DNA of 64,000 bases, from positions 248,001-312,000 of the forward strand of contig NZ_CP187259.1 of NCBI RefSeq assembly GCF_049676595.1, in the 5' to 3' direction. The stretch comes from Methanocella_A sp049676595. Its GTDB lineage: Archaea > Halobacteriota > Methanocellia > Methanocellales > Methanocellaceae. The notes beneath the pieces are model-generated. The model saw only the letters and a list, made by a program, of their open reading frames with translations. It did not search any database and was not told the DNA's origin. Position numbers and translations under genes: made by a program. Below, piece by piece: positions 49,151-57,222 of the stretch; position 1 is the stretch's first letter, and each line of letters begins with the position of its first letter.

Positions 49151-51559
49151 ATGAAAAAGTATGTAGCTGTCGGCATAGCGATTATCATCCTGCTGGCGCT
49201 ATCGTTCCTCCTGCTGGTGCTCTGGACTGACGGCGAGGATGCTGCCGGGAGGGAGATCCCCGGCATCGGCACGCCCGACTACATCTACACCGGCGACGAT
49301 GACATGCTCTACCTGTTCTCGGATAGAAACATCACCGCGCTCTCGCCCGACGGGTCGTTCAGGTACCGGTTTACCCTGCCCGCGGGTTACAGTATTTACG
49401 AGCGGTGGTACTTCCACTCGTGGTGGGACTACGTGTACGTCCGGCAGAGCGGCCAGCCGATAGTCTCCTCCTCGAACGGCACATTGTACGTGTACCTGGT
49501 CCCCGCCGGTACAGAAACTTACAAGGATGGCAATGAGGGCGCCCTCACAGAATATTACGGCACAGGCCTGCTCCTGTCCATCGGCCCGGACGGCAGGCAG
49601 GAGTGGAGCCTTCCCCTTGATAGCCTGATGGTACCTGCCCGTAAATACCAGTATATCGACGCACCCCTCTATCAGGAACCTCCCCGGTACACCATAGAAG
49701 CGCTCAGCGACGCGTACATCAGCGTCAGCAACGGGACGCTGTACGTCTTCCACGGCTACAACGAATCTGCCATCGATGCCAATGGCACCCTGCTGTGGAC
49801 GATCGGCGGCGTATCAGATCCTGCTGCTGTAGACGAGGCGGGCAACGTATACGTGGCCGGCCTGTCCTCGCTGCCCGGGATGGTCACCGACACGCAGGAG
49901 GCAATAGTTGTCTGGGACGTGGATTTCGGCAAGGAAGACTACCGGGTCCCCGGGATGATCGTGGACTCGTACTATCCCAACGGTACCCTGCGCTGGAGAG
50001 CGCTGACGGTCGACCTGGTGCAGAGGCAGCCTGGCTCAGGACCCCTGCTCCAGTACCGCAATCACACGATCTACGTGCCGCTGGAAGACGCGATGATGGC
50101 GATCGGCGAGAATGGTAGCGAGTTGTGGAAAAAGCGGTTCGACAGGAAGGATTACCTCTTCGTGCCCGAGGATTCGGCGCACTATATCGAGGAGTACGGC
50201 CGGTACTTCGAAACGCCCGAGGGAGGGGATTTCCAGATCTACCTGGAGATGCCGTTCGACCGGGAGGGAAACCTGTACCTGAAGTATGCTACGGGAGGCC
50301 AGTACCAGATCGCCTACTACCTCATCGTCATATCGCCCGGGGGCGAAGAACTGTCCAGCAGGAAGATATCGGGACGCAGCTTCAACGGGTACGTGGCCGT
50401 CGGAGACGGAATCCTGTACGCTACGGACGTGTGGCCAGTACCTATGATTCCTGGCGGCCCTGGCTCGACTCACGATCCGACACCGGATCTGGAAGACCTG
50501 CGCACGCAGACGCTTACGGCGTACGACGCGCGAACGGCGGAGCCCATCTGGAACTACACGATCCCGGTCGACCGGCCCGAGACAGGCGAGCTCAGCGAGG
50601 CGAATTTTGACCTGTTTTTCGACGAGATCACCGCTCAGAGGCTGAAGAATTACAGCAGGACCAGGAATCTCACGGCCCTCACCGGCGATGTGGTAGTGAA
50701 CGGCTATACCTACTACGGGGGCTGGAATACCCAGGACCAGATACTGTCCATACTGTCCTCCAGCTTAAGATCGAACGCCCGCGCTGGGAACGGCCGGGTC
50801 TACGTGGACTTCCGGACGCTCAACTACGAGAACCCGGTGTACTTCAATACCTCCAGGTATGCCTACGTGGGGGGCGTATATGTCATCGATACCAACGGCA
50901 CGCTGCTGTGGCGTATCCCGGTTTATCCGACCGATCAGGTCATCACGCCTGGCAACAGCACGGTCCTCTACGAGTCAGGCGACGGCAAGGTGTACGTGAA
51001 GTACGCCGGGGCAGCGGCTGCCGGGATCACCTTCCTCTCGGCACTGTTCCTGTTCTTCAAGTACTTCCTCGCCGGAACCGTGGCCAGGGCCAGGAGCCGC
51101 CTCGACCAGAACGATAACAGGATGGCAGTCCTGCAGTTCATCCGGGAGAACCCGGGCCTGACCATGTACGACATCGCCCGGGGCACCGGCCAGAACCGGG
51201 GCACCGTCAGATACCACCTGCTGATCCTGGGCATCAACCACAAGATCGTCGAGCACCGCCCCGACGGCAAGTACGTCCGCTACTTCGCCAACTCGGGCAA
51301 CTACAGCCAGCAGGAGAGAACTGTCATCTCTCTCATGAAGAGGGATGTCACCCGCAAAGTACTGTGCCTGCTCCACAGGAAACCGGGGGCTTCCAACGGC
51401 GAGATTTCGGCCGAGCTGGACATCCCGGAGAGCATCGCCAGCCGGTGCACCAAAGAGCTGGCAGACAGAGGGCTGATCATCCGGGAGCCTGAGAGCAGGG
51501 GCTTCAGGGTGAAAGAAGAGTTCGGGGGCCTCGTCGGGAAGATCGCCGAGGAGCCCTGA
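49151..51559 (+). CDS. Membrane-anchored beta-propeller receptor with cytoplasmic winged helices
   Basis: An 802-residue protein. An N-terminal signal/anchor (AVGIAIIILLALSFLLLVLW) precedes a large extracellular beta-rich region with repeats such as DDDMLYLFSDRNITALSPDG, DANGTLLWTIGG and GVYVIDTNGTLLWRI, like PQQ-type propeller blades. A second membrane segment (AAAAGITFLSALFLFFKYFL, about 615-635) leads to two cytoplasmic winged helices: AVLQFIRENPGLTMYDIARG with TGQNRGTVRYHLL, and RKVLCLLHRKPGASNGEISA with ESIASRCTKELADRGLI. It appears to be a one-component transmembrane transcription regulator. Ligand and targets are unknown. The gene is monocistronic. Confidence 0.85.
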   Translation: MKKYVAVGIAIIILLALSFLLLVLWTDGEDAAGREIPGIGTPDYIYTGDDDMLYLFSDRNITALSPDGSFRYRFTLPAGYSIYERWYFHSWWDYVYVRQSGQPIVSSSNGTLYVYLVPAGTETYKDGNEGALTEYYGTGLLLSIGPDGRQEWSLPLDSLMVPARKYQYIDAPLYQEPPRYTIEALSDAYISVSNGTLYVFHGYNESAIDANGTLLWTIGGVSDPAAVDEAGNVYVAGLSSLPGMVTDTQEAIVVWDVDFGKEDYRVPGMIVDSYYPNGTLRWRALTVDLVQRQPGSGPLLQYRNHTIYVPLEDAMMAIGENGSELWKKRFDRKDYLFVPEDSAHYIEEYGRYFETPEGGDFQIYLEMPFDREGNLYLKYATGGQYQIAYYLIVISPGGEELSSRKISGRSFNGYVAVGDGILYATDVWPVPMIPGGPGSTHDPTPDLEDLRTQTLTAYDARTAEPIWNYTIPVDRPETGELSEANFDLFFDEITAQRLKNYSRTRNLTALTGDVVVNGYTYYGGWNTQDQILSILSSSLRSNARAGNGRVYVDFRTLNYENPVYFNTSRYAYVGGVYVIDTNGTLLWRIPVYPTDQVITPGNSTVLYESGDGKVYVKYAGAAAAGITFLSALFLFFKYFLAGTVARARSRLDQNDNRMAVLQFIRENPGLTMYDIARGTGQNRGTVRYHLLILGINHKIVEHRPDGKYVRYFANSGNYSQQERTVISLMKRDVTRKVLCLLHRKPGASNGEISAELDIPESIASRCTKELADRGLIIREPESRGFRVKEEFGGLVGKIAEEP

Positions 51560-51844
51560 GAACTAATTCACCGGTTTTCCCGGGTCTGGAGCGTAACGGC
51601 ATGTCCGGTGTCATGGCCTTGTTTGGGCCATCGTGGGTAGCACAAAAACACAAATCAAACAAGCATGGGAATACTGGTCATCTGTGATGCCAGTACAGTG
51701 CAGCGTTCGTTCACGAATCGCCTCGATAATGCCTGCATCAGCAGGCGCTCATAAAGCGAACATAAACACCTACCCTGAACTATTCAACACAGCCGGAACG
51801 GCCCACCAAAGCTATTTGTATTCTCCTGCCCCACTAAAAGACAT
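51560..51844. other. Intergenic region, nothing recognised
   Basis: The 285 bases between the receptor and the alkyladenine glycosylase gene hold no supported gene or repeat. Some dyad sequence (GGCATGTCC, GGCCTTGTTTGGGCC) occurs directly after the receptor stop and may act in termination. Confidence 0.4.
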
Positions 51845-52459
51845 ATGTCAGTACTGCCCCGGGATTTCTACGATCGGCCCACGCTCGAGGTGGCCCGAGA
51901 CCTGCTCGGCAAAACCCTGGTCAGGGAGCTTCCTGCCGGCAGGGTTGCCTTACGAATCGTGGAGACCGAGGCGTACATTGGCGAAAACGACCAGGCCTGC
52001 CACGCCAGCAAGGGCATGACGGCCCGCAACCACGTCATGTTCGGCGAGCCCGGACACGCTTACGTCTATCTCATTTATGGCATGTACAACTGCCTCAACC
52101 TCGTCACCGAACGGGACGGCTACCCCGCCGCAGTCCTCATCCGGGCGGGAGAGCCGATCGATGGTGAGGAGATCATGGCCTCCCTCCGGCCCAAGGCCAA
52201 AAAGCCCCACGAGATCGCCTCCGGGCCTGGAAAATTGTGCGGCGCCACGAATATTACCAAAGCCCTCAACGGCGCTGACGTCTGCGCTTCCGGAGAGCTG
52301 TACGTCGAGGACGGGCCTGCTGTGAAGAAGATCGTCGCCTGTCCGAGAATCGGCGTCGACTACGCCGGCGAGGATGCGCTCAGGCCATGGCGGTTCTACG
52401 ACAAACGCAGCCCCTGTGTCTCGAAGCGTGCTATCGGAGATTATGCCAACGACATATAG
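51845..52459 (+). CDS. 3-methyladenine DNA glycosylase (AAG/MPG family)
   Basis: A 204-residue enzyme that flips out and removes alkylated purines and hypoxanthine. The sequence covers the whole family: LPRDFYDRPTLEVARDLLGK, VETEAYIGENDQACHASKG (with the catalytic Glu), MFGEPGHAYVYLIYGMYNCL, AVLIRAGEPIDG, GPGKLCGAT and a C-terminal WRFYDKRSPCVS. Length and order match human AAG-type proteins. The gene is alone and converges on yjjX through the long repeat element. Confidence 0.95.
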   Translation: MSVLPRDFYDRPTLEVARDLLGKTLVRELPAGRVALRIVETEAYIGENDQACHASKGMTARNHVMFGEPGHAYVYLIYGMYNCLNLVTERDGYPAAVLIRAGEPIDGEEIMASLRPKAKKPHEIASGPGKLCGATNITKALNGADVCASGELYVEDGPAVKKIVACPRIGVDYAGEDALRPWRFYDKRSPCVSKRAIGDYANDI

Positions 52460-52524
52460 CAGAAAGAAAAAATTCACCACGGTGTCACGGCTCATTATCC
52501 TGACTACTGGAAAGCAAATGTTCT

Positions 52525-53080
52525 AACCACGGCGGCACAGCGACACGGAGACAGTGCGAGAAACGATGGCAGGATAGTTATTTAAACCACGGCGGCACAG
52601 CGACACGGAGACAAACCGTACCCGAATAGCAAGGCCCTCTTTTTTATTAATCCACGGCGACACGGCGGGCTGACAGCACGGAGACATTCCGTCTATTGTT
52701 ACCAGGCTGGAGAAACCAGGAATCAATATAGAAAGTAGTTTACCGATCATGTGATCATAAGGATATACTGTAACAACTGAAACACCTGGCCAGTAAACCG
52801 TTATTGGTTAATGGACTGTCTCCGTGCCGCCGTGGACATAAAAAGAAGTACTCTGTTACAGCGTCGCATTTGTCTCCGTGTCGCTGTGCCGCCGTGGTTC
52901 TAGTTTTTCTTTCAGTTATCCTGATACAAGTTGTCTCTGTGCCGCTGTGCCGCCGTGGTTCTATTTACCACCCGGTTGTTGTAGATCGCATTATTGCCGT
53001 GCCGCCGTGCCGCCGTGGTTCTATTTACCACCCGGTTGTTGTAGATCGCATTATTGCCGTGCCGCCGTGCCGCCGTGGTA
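52525..53080. repeat. Composite dyad-symmetric repeat element, copy 2
   Basis: Left half: plus-strand CCACGGCGGCACAGCGACAC units at about 52528, 52587 and 52651. Right half: inverted GTGCCGCCGTGGTTCTA units at about 52820, 52870, 52930, 52990 and 53050. GAGAAACGATGGCAGGAT and CTCTTTTTTATTAATCCACG are shared with copy 1 at 32.1 kb. It separates the convergent glycosylase and yjjX genes. Two 60-base tandem copies lie inside it. No gene is supported in this stretch. Confidence 0.75.
52960..53078. repeat. Two exact 60-base tandem units
   Basis: The unit contains GTGGTTCTATTTACCACCCG, then GTTGTTGTAGATCGCATTAT and TGCCGTGCCGCC, and occurs twice without visible differences. The exact identity points to recent duplication or slippage. 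Confidence 0.8.
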
Positions 53081-53127
53081 AGCAGTTTTTGTCAATCGTG
53101 CGGTTGTGGTTGAATAAAATAGGAGTT

Positions 53128-53652
53128 TTACTCCAGGGACCGGTACAGCTTGGGGTTGAGCCGGGGTATCATGGCCATGAGAACACTTTGCTCTGTCAGC
53201 TGCGTCCGATCGAGGATGCCCCGAGATAAATACCCGATGGCGCCCGACTTTTGCCCTAGATTTTCGATGCCCGTGAGCTCGCTCATGACGTCGCCGACTT
53301 CTCTGCCGGTCAGCACTTCGGCCAGGACTGTGGACGGGTACTGGAAGCCGCTGCCGCAGCCGATGGTGCAGTCCAGGCCGTCGAAGACGGCGCAGAACTG
53401 GATGTCCAACACGTAGCCTTCCACGTCGGTCAGGCCGGCCTCGATGCCGACGCCGTAGTCGTAGTCTCCGGTGCGGTAGGCGTTTTTGGCCCGGTTGATG
53501 GCGCCCTTGATCGTATCGGTGCCGAAGGGCTGGTCCGGGACTCCCGAGCCGACCTTGCGGCCTTCGACCTCTACACCCTCGAACAGCTTGCTGAACACGT
53601 TCTTGACCGCGTTGACCTTGACCGGGTTAACGGTGCCTACTGCTACTTTCAT
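53128..53652 (-). CDS. yjjX: Inosine/xanthosine triphosphatase (YjjX family)
   Basis: A 174-residue house-cleaning phosphatase that hydrolyses ITP/XTP to prevent their use in nucleic acids. The N-terminus MKVAVGTVNPVKVNAVKNVF, the segment VPDQPFGTDTIKGAINRAKN, GVGIEAGLTDVEGYVLD and the C-terminal SGAIGYLSRGILDRTQLTEQ are all family features. The start overlaps the upstream adenylyltransferase stop by 4 bases, so they form an operon. Confidence 0.93.
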   Translation of the reverse strand: MKVAVGTVNPVKVNAVKNVFSKLFEGVEVEGRKVGSGVPDQPFGTDTIKGAINRAKNAYRTGDYDYGVGIEAGLTDVEGYVLDIQFCAVFDGLDCTIGCGSGFQYPSTVLAEVLTGREVGDVMSELTGIENLGQKSGAIGYLSRGILDRTQLTEQSVLMAMIPRLNPKLYRSLE

Positions 53653-54119
53653 CGCTCTTGCCCTTCCTTGTTCGTCAGCAGGTTGCCATGCGCGTCGATC
53701 TCGCCCTCGACTATCCTGGTAGAGGAGATGGGCTTGCCGTCCTCGGCGAGCACGTACTCCACCCTCACGACCTTGATTGGCGTCATGCCCCGCTCTTTTC
53801 TGATCTGGTTGATCTTGACAGCCGTAGAATAAGTCTCCGGGGACACGACGATGTAGTCGTAGGCCTCGGTCAGCGTCCTCCCATAAGGATCGTCGATCTT
53901 CATGATGTGGGGCTCGATCCCGAACTCCTTCCTGACCCAGTCCCGGACCGCCTTCTCCCGCTGTTCATACGTCTCCACGTGCCGGGTCCGCTTGCCGGTC
54001 GCCATGTCGTCGGAAGTGATCCCGACATCCACGTCTTCGCCCAGGTTGTAGGCCGTCCTCAGCAGCAGCTTGTGCCCGTCGTGCAGCGGCTGAAAGGTGC
54101 CCCCGACCGCTATCTTCAC
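53649..54119 (-). CDS. Phosphopantetheine adenylyltransferase, archaeal type
   Basis: A 156-residue nucleotidyltransferase for coenzyme A synthesis (4'-phosphopantetheine to dephospho-CoA). The nucleotide-binding motif GGTFQPLHDGHKLLL (T/HxGH type) and ISSTRI near the C-terminus are present. The archaeal form differs from bacterial CoaD and resembles the eukaryotic domain. The last residues overlap yjjX by 4 bases. The gamma-CA-like gene ends 4 bases upstream. Confidence 0.93.
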   Translation of the reverse strand: MKIAVGGTFQPLHDGHKLLLRTAYNLGEDVDVGITSDDMATGKRTRHVETYEQREKAVRDWVRKEFGIEPHIMKIDDPYGRTLTEAYDYIVVSPETYSTAVKINQIRKERGMTPIKVVRVEYVLAEDGKPISSTRIVEGEIDAHGNLLTNKEGQER

Positions 54120-54123
54120 CGGC

Positions 54124-54636
54124 TCATCTCCTCTGAACTTCCAGGTATTTCCTGGAGAGCTCGACGTACTCCTCGCAGTTACCCTCCGGGTACTTCATCT
54201 GCTCCGGGGAAAGCTGCTTGACCACCTTCGCCGGCACGCCCACGACCAGCGAGCCTGCGGGAATCTTGTCTCCCTCTTTAACGACGGCTCCCGCGCCGAT
54301 AATGCAGTGATCGCCGATCTCTGCCTTGCTTAAAATGATGGCGCCCATGCCGATCAACGAGTACTTGCCTATCGTGCAGCCGTGGATGATGGCCCCGTGG
54401 CCGATCGTCGTGCCCTCGCCGATGTAGACGTCCTCTCCCGGCCCCGAATGAACCACAGAGTTATCCTGAACGTTGGCCTTCCGGGCGACAGTGATCTTCC
54501 CCTTGTCCCCCCGGAGCACGGCGCCGTACCACACGTTCGCCTCGTCCTCGGCAACGACGTTACCGATCAGCACGGCGGTTTCAGCGATAAAAGCAGTTTT
54601 CGAGATTTCAGGCTTCCCAAAATAGTCGAGGATCAT
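54124..54636 (-). CDS. Gamma-carbonic-anhydrase-like left-handed beta-helix protein
   Basis: A 170-residue trimeric hexapeptide-repeat protein. Repeats such as VLIGNVVAEDEANVWYGAVL, VQDNSVVHSGPGEDVYIGEG and TTIGHGAIIHGCTIGKYSLI contain three histidines in the positions that bind metal in the Cam/CamH and YrdA group. A real carbonic anhydrase or an acyltransferase-like scaffold is possible. The C-terminal helix (LSRKYLEVQR) is typical. It is the first gene of the unit with the adenylyltransferase and YjjX. Confidence 0.9.
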   Translation of the reverse strand: MILDYFGKPEISKTAFIAETAVLIGNVVAEDEANVWYGAVLRGDKGKITVARKANVQDNSVVHSGPGEDVYIGEGTTIGHGAIIHGCTIGKYSLIGMGAIILSKAEIGDHCIIGAGAVVKEGDKIPAGSLVVGVPAKVVKQLSPEQMKYPEGNCEEYVELSRKYLEVQRR

Positions 54637-54841
54637 GATTGGTCATTCATTCGCGTGCTAGTCTAAAAAAGTAACGTCGCGGACCGGGCTTCCCGGTGTA
54701 CTCTGACGGCGATGCCCGGGAAGTGGTATTATGGTCGAGAATCGAGCCCAATCTTTCAGTATTCTAATTATTCGCCTGAAAATTAAGTATATAACACCAA
54801 ATACCCAATATATTTGGCGATGAAATTATTGAAGGGATAAA

Positions 54842-55084
54842 ATGCTACGAAAAAGTGAGATAATGCTGCTGACGGCAGGGCTTCTGATCGGGGCGGTCGC
54901 AGGCCTCCTCGTAGGCTACGGCATCCACGACTCGCCCGCCCAGGGTGACGTATCGACACTGTTGAACAATAGCACAGGTACCTCCGTTAACTCCGATCAG
55001 ATAGAGCTGGTAGTCGATCAGGCTGGCCAGAACAACACGCCTTTTGCGATGGCGAACAGCCCGATGTCCGAAATACAGGCCTGA
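54842..55084 (+). CDS. Small single-pass membrane protein
   Basis: An 80-residue protein. The membrane segment IMLLTAGLLIGAVAGLLVGY and following GIHDSPAQG are nearly the same as in the next gene (GLLIGAVAGLVVGYGIHDAP), so the two share an ancestor or were duplicated. The rest is Asn/Ser-rich and probably external. A TATA-like TAAGTATATAACAC (about 54785) precedes it. Function unknown. Confidence 0.65.
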   Translation: MLRKSEIMLLTAGLLIGAVAGLLVGYGIHDSPAQGDVSTLLNNSTGTSVNSDQIELVVDQAGQNNTPFAMANSPMSEIQA

Positions 55085-55150
55085 AGTTGGCACGAAGCTC
55101 CGGCTGCATAAATATTTAGGCAATAGTCGCCATTTTTTAGGGATATATCA

Positions 55151-55699
55151 GTGATGGATATGCTGAACAGAAGTGGAATAATCGTCCTGGTCACAGGGCT
55201 TCTGATCGGAGCGGTGGCCGGCCTGGTGGTGGGCTATGGCATCCACGATGCGCCCGCGCAGGGCTCCATAGGCAGCGTACAATCGGCCGGGGACGGCTAC
55301 TTTCTGGTCAACGGGCAGAAGATGGACCTCGGCGCCCTGCAGCTGATGCTGCAGATAGACCGGACGAAAGCACTGGACCAGAGCATTGCGGATCAGATGG
55401 CTCAGATACAGGACCGGAATAAACAGATCAGGGATTACAATGAGCAGATGGCTAACTTAACGGCCCAAAGGGCGGCTTTAGACCAGAATGACAGCAAGTA
55501 CAAAGAAAACTACGCCAGCCTGACTGCCCAGATAGATTACCTCAAAGGGCTCATCGACGGCTTGAACAGCGAAGCTCAGCTTGACATGATCCGGCTGCAG
55601 TCGCTGATCGACAAGCGCAACCAGGCCTTCGAGATGGCTTCCAATACGCTGCAGCAGGACCAGAAGACCCGGGATTCTATCGTGGGCAACCTCCGGTGA
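55151..55699 (+). CDS. Membrane-anchored coiled-coil protein
   Basis: A 182-residue protein with the same N-terminal membrane segment as 54842, followed by a short linker and a long coiled coil (about 75-180) rich in Gln, Asp and Leu (DQMAQIQDRNKQIRDYNEQM, DYLKGLIDGLNSEAQLDMIR). It could form a surface stalk or bind the adjacent membrane proteins. The next gene starts 1 base after its stop. Function unknown. Confidence 0.7.
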   Translation: MMDMLNRSGIIVLVTGLLIGAVAGLVVGYGIHDAPAQGSIGSVQSAGDGYFLVNGQKMDLGALQLMLQIDRTKALDQSIADQMAQIQDRNKQIRDYNEQMANLTAQRAALDQNDSKYKENYASLTAQIDYLKGLIDGLNSEAQLDMIRLQSLIDKRNQAFEMASNTLQQDQKTRDSIVGNLR

Positions 55700-55700
55700 A

Positions 55701-56459
55701 ATGATGACACAATCAAGGATGCGGCTGCCCCAAGGCATTTTCACGCTCGCGCTCTATGGCTTTATCACATTCGCGGCGATCGTACAGGCGCTGTGGTTCG
55801 CCGGCCTGGTCCGCGGGGACGACCTGCTGGCCTGGAGCAACTACGGCCAGCTGGCCGCAGCGTTGTTTTGCGCCGCCTTGTCCGCGTACCTCTTCGTGAG
55901 GAGGAGGGAGGGCGTTTACGTCATCTCCGCCTTCGCCTTCGGCGGCTGGTTCCTGAGCAACACCTTCTGGTACCTCAACGTGGTGCTGATCGACCGCAGC
56001 CTGGCGTACCCCAGCGTCGGCGACGCGGGCTTTCTGGGATTCATGCTGCTGACGATCGCTGCGATCGGCCTGGCTTACCAGAAAAAGGAGCCTCGTGTGA
56101 TGGTGATCGTGCCGATCTATGCGCTGTTCCTGCTGCCCGGCATCGCCGGCCTGTGGCTCAGCCCGACGTTCACGTCTATAGTCACTCTGGCCTATTACCT
56201 CTGCTTCGCCGCAACAGTGGCGGCCATCGTGCAACACTACGACCCTAAAGACCGGCTGTTCTTCGCGGGCGTGCTGCTGTACTGCTTTACGATGCTGATC
56301 TACATTAGCCGAGAGGTGTACTTCGCGGACAGCATGGTCTTCACGCTGGTGGGCCAGCTCGCTATCGTGTCCTTTTGCGTCATACAGCTAGGCCTCCTCA
56401 GCAGGGCCGGGTGCAGGCTGCAGCTGGGCCTTCTCAGGCGGAGGAGGGCAGAGGTATGA
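55701..56459 (+). CDS. Polytopic membrane protein, unknown function
   Basis: A 252-residue protein with about seven or eight membrane segments (IFTLALYGFITFAAIVQALW, VISAFAFGGWFLSNTFWYLN, FLGFMLLTIAAIGLAYQ and others), ending in a basic tail (QLGLLRRRRAEV). I do not recognise the family with certainty; it recalls 7TM sensor-type domains. It overlaps the PrsW-type gene by 4 bases, so their products are probably functionally linked. Confidence 0.72.
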   Translation: MMTQSRMRLPQGIFTLALYGFITFAAIVQALWFAGLVRGDDLLAWSNYGQLAAALFCAALSAYLFVRRREGVYVISAFAFGGWFLSNTFWYLNVVLIDRSLAYPSVGDAGFLGFMLLTIAAIGLAYQKKEPRVMVIVPIYALFLLPGIAGLWLSPTFTSIVTLAYYLCFAATVAAIVQHYDPKDRLFFAGVLLYCFTMLIYISREVYFADSMVFTLVGQLAIVSFCVIQLGLLSRAGCRLQLGLLRRRRAEV

Positions 56460-57118
56460 TCGAGGCAGTCTTCATCGTGACCGCCATACCGCTGGTCTTC
56501 CTGCTCGCCTTCATGCGGAAGGAGCAGCGGGTCTTCGTGTACTTCCTGCTCTGGGGGCTGGTCGCCGCCATGCTCACGTACTACGTCTACGTCGCGCTGA
56601 GCGTGGCCGGCATCAGGCTCGAGTATAGCTCGATCGGCTTCGGGCCGCTGCTGGAGGAGTTCCTCAAGGCGCTGCCGCTGATCGCGCTGTTCATCGTAGC
56701 GGGCAAACGGTATGACCGGCACATCCTGCCCCTGGCCATGGCGTCGGGCATCGGCTTCTCCATCCTGGAAAATTACCTGTACCTGGACAGCCTGGCTACC
56801 GGAGGCTTCTCCGTCCTGCTGGCGGCAGCGACCCGGGCGCTGACCACCGCCGTCATGCACGGCTGTACCACGGCCATCGTCGGCTACGGTATCTTCCTGG
56901 TCGGGAACATGGCGAAGCAGGCGCTGCCCGCGATGCTGCTCGGCCTGTACACGACGGCCGTCACCATCCACGCGATATACAACCTGCTGGTCATCTATTC
57001 GGGATGGGGAAAGCTGCTCGCCGTACTGATACCGCTGGTCCTGATCCTGGGGCTGTTGCTGCTATTCTACGGGGACGAGCTGGAGGCGAAGCCTGATGAA
57101 AAGGCCTGCGGCTCCTGA
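56456..57118 (+). CDS. PrsW-family intramembrane metalloprotease
   Basis: A 220-residue polytopic protein. PrsW-type motifs are GPLLEEFLKALPLIALF (EE-x2-K), ASGIGFSILENYLYLDS (second Glu), ALTTAVMHGCTTAIVGYG (His) and AVTIHAIYNLLV (second His), all in membrane helices. In bacteria, PrsW cleaves anti-sigma factors; archaeal targets are unknown. The ATG at 56456 overlaps the previous stop; the longer frame from 56375 is only a shadow of that gene. The single-pass proteins in the same operon are candidate substrates by inference. Confidence 0.85.
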   Translation: MIEAVFIVTAIPLVFLLAFMRKEQRVFVYFLLWGLVAAMLTYYVYVALSVAGIRLEYSSIGFGPLLEEFLKALPLIALFIVAGKRYDRHILPLAMASGIGFSILENYLYLDSLATGGFSVLLAAATRALTTAVMHGCTTAIVGYGIFLVGNMAKQALPAMLLGLYTTAVTIHAIYNLLVIYSGWGKLLAVLIPLVLILGLLLLFYGDELEAKPDEKACGS

Positions 57119-57209
57119 AGCTCCGGGCAGTCTGCTAACACCAGTCCTGGCAATGATCCTCGTGGGGATCGTAATCCTGGCGACCGGCTACCGGAAAATT
57201 AGAGAATAG
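57096..57209 (+). CDS. Tiny single-pass membrane protein
   Basis: A 37-residue open frame, MKRPAAPEAPGSLLTPVLAM followed by ILVGIVILATGYRKIRE. It has one membrane segment with a basic end, overlaps the PrsW-type gene by 23 bases and is on the same strand. Short size lowers confidence, but the amphiphilic layout looks real. Confidence 0.45.
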   Translation: MKRPAAPEAPGSLLTPVLAMILVGIVILATGYRKIRE

Positions 57210-57222
57210 AAAAAAGTTTAGC

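Noticed and set aside
52960..53078. Possible CRISPR array
   Set aside because: Only two identical 60-base tandem units with no unique spacers, and no cas genes in the window.
52804..53229. Open frames with repeated SLCRRGS/VPPCRRGS units
   Set aside because: They are translations of the GC-rich dyad repeat, not genes.
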